Source: Ischnura elegans (lineage: Eukaryota > Arthropoda > Insecta > Odonata > Coenagrionidae). From it: a stretch of DNA of 64,000 nt. Under the pieces are notes generated by a model. The model did not search any database. It worked only from the letters and a program-made list of their open reading frames with translations, and was not told the origin of the DNA. A program made the translations under genes and the position numbers. The first letter of the stretch is position 1; every line of letters begins with the position of its first letter. The DNA is taken from assembly GCF_921293095.1 (NCBI RefSeq), contig NC_060253.1:94257073-94321072 (forward strand). Reading direction: 5' to 3'. This document shows, in pieces, positions 59,522 to 64,000 of this stretch.

Positions 59522-60841
59522 AGTTGATCAGGCAGTTGTTGTCGCCGATCAATGAAATAATTGTTTATTCACTATTGAAAGAAAGACTTTCTTGGCGCAC
59601 AAGTAAAGTCGCACACCAGTATGTAGTGCTCCCAGTAAGCGAGAACACAAAGTTGCCTTGACGGCGAGCGACTCCCAAAAAAAAGCCAAGTAAAACTCTA
59701 GGACGGAACAAGACACAGATAATGTTTCGCACCGGAGGGACCACGTGCTTCACCTTCGAATGGTTTAGTTTCGACCCACACACCGAGTACCAAGTATGGT
59801 TGAATGAAAAGTAGAGGTTCGGCCGACCGCCATTAGATGCATGGGACAATCATATTTTTACCACTAACAGGAGAACGGTGGACGTAAACCGGTCATTCGA
59901 TTTTTAACCTTAATGTTTTAACCTCTATATTCTGTCATAAAATGGTTATAAACTATTCCCCCTAACGAAACTTAACTATGAGCAGCGGAGTTTCGATTAA
60001 TTTCGTTTCGTTCCCGGGAGTAACGTTTCGTCCGGGGTCGGAACTAAACTCCTTGGTGATTTTAATTTCGTGCAGCAACGAAACTTTACTTAGGTTTCGT
60101 ATTTTCGTTTCCCTCCGGGTTGAAACGAAGCATTTTCGTTTCGTTTCTCTTGCCATCCCCGCTTAGTGTGTAAATGCCTCTTCCCCGGTCCCAAAAAATA
60201 ATCTCGGGCTACTTGCAAAGCTAGTCTTTGAAAACCTTACAATACCTACAGTTTCCATCATCACACTAAACCCGTCCACCATCATGAATATTTAAATAAG
60301 GAAATTTAGGGATGCGATAAATTCTCTGGGAGAGTGACAGGGTTTCTCGCAATAGAATATTCCTTAAGTTAGATCGAATTCTAAAATGAGGTAGTAGTAA
60401 TATGGAGTATACATCACCGGGGATTCAAGTCTCATGATTGGACAATGCTAGGGTGAATTATTAGGATATAGCATATTGATCATGAACCACCTCTAAGCAT
60501 TTAATGTAAATGCAATGCCTTCAAATAGTCTTTCAGAGAAGCAAAAGTTTACCACGTTATCTCTTAACTGCCGTCGAGGATTAATTATTTGTTTTCATCC
60601 TTCCTTAATATAGTAACATCAACAGTAACTTTTAATGTAATACACAAGAAAATAAAATATCTTAAATTCATGCGTAATAATACGATAACCAAGAGTCATT
60701 ACCCGGCGTACGTGGCTTTTTTTACAATCGATTGAGTTTTATGTCACAAGGGTGATGTAATTTCCACGTGAATTAAATATGATAATTGTGTTGCAATTAC
60801 ACCCTATATAATGAAGAATACCTTTGAGCTGAAGACCCATG

Positions 60842-61096
60842 TTAGAAGAAAATCTCACAATTCGAAGAATTCGAATAAACCATACCCGATTATTACAGTG
60901 ATTCACAAGTTCATTCAAATCATCAATAGAATTTCTACAAATCACTTTCAATTAAAAGGAAAACCTCACAGTTCGAAGGATTCGAAAAAACATTACCAGG
61001 ACACTATCACAGTAATTCACGTGACGCCACACTTTCCATCATCAACAAGTACATAAAAATCATTAATAGAATTTGTACAGGTCACTCTCAATTAGT
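60842..61096 (+). repeat. two-unit tandem repeat
   Basis: Both units read aaa.ctcaca.ttcgaag.attcga, acagt.attcac, aatcat.aatagaattt, tacaa/tacag-atcactttcaatta in order; units of about 115 and 140 bp. Confidence 0.65.
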
Positions 61097-61574
61097 CTGA
61101 TATGAATGATCTATTCTTTGGCTAACAAAATTTTACAAACATCGCCATTAAGTTCTAGATGTTCTCCAGAAGGAAAGCCTTCATAGGCGTTTCAGCATTA
61201 CAATACGCTGTACAGCGATCACAAAGCGGGGACCCTCTTCACTACATTGCCCTGATCTCTTTGCGTGGCACTTCAGAGCAGTGCCTGGAGATCCCCGCAG
61301 GAAGTCGACGCACTGACAATGAGGAGGTTAACGGCAACCGCTAGTTTTTTTCTCAATGGGTGTCCGATGATATCCCCTTTCAGATATTACCGCCGCTGAT
61401 TTCATCGCTATTTTTCATTCCTATTTCTTATTCATTGACCTACGTACCTACATGACTAGTTTTTTTTATAATTTTACAAGTACTTAAATGCTATTTTCTG
61501 ATACGAACCTTACGGCGATTATGAATCCCACGTGAGGATCAAATGTAAAACACTGTCGTAAAACACTTTAAAAA

Positions 61575-61770
61575 AAACACTCTCATTATATTATAAAACT
61601 CCATTATCAATTTAAAGATAAGTAAATTTATTATAAAAACGAATTAAATGAAGAAAAAATATACTGTCATAAAAAACTACGCATTAAACAATGAAGCACC
61701 ATTATCAGTTTGAAAATAATTAGAGTTAGTATATTAATAAATTAAATGAAGATAAAAAGTCAAATCAGAA
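61575..61770 (+). repeat. two-unit AT-rich tandem repeat
   Basis: Both units share ccattatca.tttaaagataa and aaattaaatgaaga.aaaa. Diverged. Confidence 0.5.
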
Positions 61771-62304
61771 CATATTGTGCTCCCTGAGGTTGGAAGCGTT
61801 AAGTGTTAGTTTGGCTCATTATTAAAAAATAGTTTTATCATATTACGCACCAAAATAGGTATATGATGATGACTTCAAGTTCCGATGAGTCGATTGCATT
61901 TGAGTTTTGAAGATTTTGGTTGATTCAGTTGAAAAATACTGAATCGTGCAGCGCACTTTTCAAAAATCAAGTATGATTGAATTTGCTTACAAATTCTTCA
62001 AAACAATGATGCGGTTCCTCACTGGTGACCTAATGCCTTTGTGCTATATCCAATTTAAAAACGCAAAAGTTAAGGACAATTAAAATTAATTTGCCAGGAC
62101 GATGTCGAATATTTCAAGTGCATTTGAGGAGGTTTACAAAGATGGCAAATGAGTTTATCCGAGCTTTTTATACCAGAGCTAACTGGCAAAACCTAATAGA
62201 CCCGTAATGTTCCGTTTTCGATTCTTTGCCTACTTTTCATGCTATTTGCGGGAAAAATTGCTATAACATTTCTTCAGATTAGTTGGTGACGCAACGCGCG
62301 TCAC

Positions 62305-62565
62305 CAGTGGCGCCTACTCCATGGGGCTTGAGGGGGCCCGAGCCCCCCCAAAAATTCGTTAAAGATGTGAGGAAAAAATGTGTCAGGCTTGTCGATCTTC
62401 CCCGGAGTGTCCAGATATCGAGATTCGAGTGATCAGGGTTCTAATGTTGATCATATGACTCTTCCAAAATGCTTACAAACCTCAAAATTCACTACTTATA
62501 AAATTTACTGGGGCAAGGTCCCCGGTTTGGGCCCCCCCAATATTTTTTGTAAGTCGGCGCCCCTG
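62305..62565. mobile_element. hAT-like MITE with perfect 8-bp duplication
   Basis: Ends CAGTGGCGCCTACTCC and GTCGGCGCCCCTG; target duplication CGCGTCAC at 62297-62304 and 62566-62573 is exact. Distinct from the CAGTGGCGTAAC family nearby. Confidence 0.85.
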
Positions 62566-62738
62566 CGCGTCACATAAGACGATATTTTTACAGTTAAATC
62601 TACAAATCTACAATGTTACTGTTGGAGTCTACAAGGTCACTTTGATTCGACAGGAAGCAATTAAAGGAGGTCACTCCTCAAACTATATATCCTGAATGTA
62701 GCTTGTCATGAATTCTCATAATTGGTTATGCTCCTTTG

Positions 62739-63006
62739 CGGTGGCGTAACTAGGCATATGGTTTGGGTTGGATGGGATGGCCTGAAGTGACAAGGCTACA
62801 AGGCCCCCCAAGGCTACATGGGTTCCGAGAAAATTTTTGAAAAATGAAATGCCTGGAAATACATTTTACCTCATTTTGGCGCTTAAAATTTAACTTAAAG
62901 CAATTGCAGTTAATATGTCAAAACTATACATAGTTTTAAATTATTTTTTTTTGTCTGAGGATTTTGGGGGGATCAATCCCCTCATATCCCCCAAGTTATT
63001 CCACTG
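62739..63006. mobile_element. hAT-like MITE (CAGTGGCGTAACTA family) upstream of gene 2 exon
   Basis: Ends CGGTGGCGTAACTAGG and CAAGTTATTCCACTG; exact 8-bp duplication CTCCTTTG at 62731-62738 and 63007-63014. Lies 214 bp before the splice acceptor of the second SLC5 gene. Confidence 0.85.
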
Positions 63007-63245
63007 CTCCTTTGCCCAACAAGGTGTACGGTCAACAATATACATTTTTACAATGCATTTTTAAACAATTCGGATCTCATACCCTGATATAAATAGACAA
63101 CTTTCCCGCATGGGACAAATTTGATGCAGAAAAAAAGTCGTTTTTCGGCCCTCCCTAGTATGGGCCCCAAATCTCAGTATCCTCAGAATCTTTAATCTTT
63201 TCACACTTCTTTCTTTCTAGCCCCGGTAGAGCACCTCTCCGTGTC

Positions 63246-63565
63246 ATGGAGGAGGCCACAGAATTCTTGGACGCCGTCACGGTTGAAGGCGCTCTCCGGA
63301 CGTCTTCCCATGGCGGTGGTAGCGTGGTGACGGAGGCCTTCTCGGACGATGAGGCGGCAGCCGTGACGCCGGCATTCGCGGCCTCCATGATCCGCCACTT
63401 CTCGGCCCTCGACTACGGACTCTTCGCCGCCATGCTCATCGTCTCCGCCTCGATCGGCGTCTACTTCGGATTCTTCGCCAAGAAGAAACAAAACACGACC
63501 TCGGAGTATCTCATGGGCGGGAAGACCATGGGAATCGCTCCGGTCGCCATGTCGCTCATTGCAAG
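63246..63565 (+). CDS. first coding exon of a second, tandem SLC5-family gene (partial)
   Basis: The encoded 106 residues begin MEEATEFLDAV and contain [40 protein letters not shown] and APVAMSLIA. They are clearly homologous to exon 1 of the gene at 1300 and end in the same phase 2 (AG|gtgcgt). A good acceptor (ttctttctttctag) ends at 63220, so the exon starts at 63221 with 25 nt before the ATG and a 5' exon must lie further left. The exon is GC-rich against AT-rich surroundings. The rest of the gene lies beyond the right edge, so whether it is functional cannot be judged. Confidence 0.88.
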
Positions 63566-64000
63566 GTGCGTACTGATGCCCACCATCCAATGCCTCACTA
63601 TCTTAAATTGAGTGTGATACTTCAATGCAGATTTTGTTTGCATTTTGGGAATATGATGTAACTCCGCCCAAGCGTTTTAAGTCCTCAATGACTGTTATTT
63701 ATTCCACATGAACTTGTACATAAAATATGCGGCTGTTGGCGATGTTTTTTCGGTTGTACCCCGCGTAGTTATTCGGTTTGTTTCCTGACGTTTCGCAGCC
63801 GTTGCTAGAGATTATTATTATTATTTATTACATATTGCTGCAAGTAGGCTATTTCCTGGTGGCAGCATCGGATTTAAACACACGAAGAACAAGTCTACCT
63901 ATATAATAACAAATTAAGAAACAGAAAAGACAACTATAGTAAAAAACAATACATTGACTCTAATATCACACAATAAACAAATGAACATTGAGCCAAACAA

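Larger units (their letters stand above)
55051..59687 (-). mobile_element. full-length Jockey-like non-LTR retrotransposon
   Basis: An exact 11-bp target duplication AAGTAAAACTC lies at 55040-55050 and 59688-59698. On the minus strand it has a short 5' UTR, ORF1 (gag-like, three zinc knuckles), ORF2 (endonuclease-RT) overlapping ORF1 by a few bases, and a 3' end with GGCGT repeats (55051-55068). About 4.64 kb, complete in length. Confidence 0.9.
54886..60161. mobile_element. hAT-like element hosting a nested Jockey-like LINE
   Basis: Ends are CAGGGATGTAAAG and CTTGCCATCCCCG (inverse of CGGGGATGGCAAG). Flanks CTTAGAGT (54878-54885) and CTTAGTGT (60162-60169) match 7/8. Without the LINE it would be about 640 bp and non-coding, rich in gaaacgaaa phrases in both halves. 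Confidence 0.72.

Overview
This 64 kb window is eukaryotic, almost certainly arthropod and most likely insect. The evidence is an intron-rich gene with GT-AG introns of 1-5 kb, an AT-rich background, and a dense mix of non-LTR retrotransposons, mariner, Helitron, hAT-like and foldback elements. There is no bacterial gene organisation. I cannot name the species from the sequence.

The only host gene I can reconstruct completely is a 14-exon SLC5-family (sodium:solute symporter) gene on the + strand, coding from 1300 to 29921. All exon phases join cleanly into a 694-residue protein of the SLC5A5/6/8/12 type (sodium-coupled monocarboxylate or multivitamin transporter-like). At 63221-63565, near the right edge, the homologous first coding exon of a second gene of the same family begins in the same orientation with the same intron phase. 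The window therefore holds one whole member and the start of a second member of a tandem transporter cluster. A GC-rich island with a consensus splice donor at about 51.28-51.62 kb, and a weaker one at about 34.88-35.21 kb, are candidates for the promoter and non-coding first exon of the second gene.

The introns and the 33 kb between the genes are filled with mobile DNA. Intron 8 holds a full-length antisense RTE-like LINE (15960-19051) with a 13-bp target duplication and only three in-frame stops. Intron 6 holds an internally deleted mariner with both terminal inverted repeats (TIRs). Between the genes lie a nearly intact Jockey-like LINE (55051-59687, 11-bp target duplication) nested inside a hAT-like element (54886-60161, 8-bp target duplication), two Helitron-like elements, 3' pieces of CR1-like and RTE-like LINEs, a second mariner fragment, and several tRNA-derived SINE-like segments. 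Many short non-autonomous TIR elements are also present, seven of them with recognisable 8-bp target duplications. A tandem duplication at about 32.7-34.86 kb carries a hAT-like insertion in one copy and the empty site in the other.

I saw no rRNA, no convincing functional tRNA, no CRISPR array and no sign of a cellular operon. The remaining stretches are AT-rich sequence in which I could not recognise a feature. All reading was by eye; element boundaries are exact only where target duplications are quoted.
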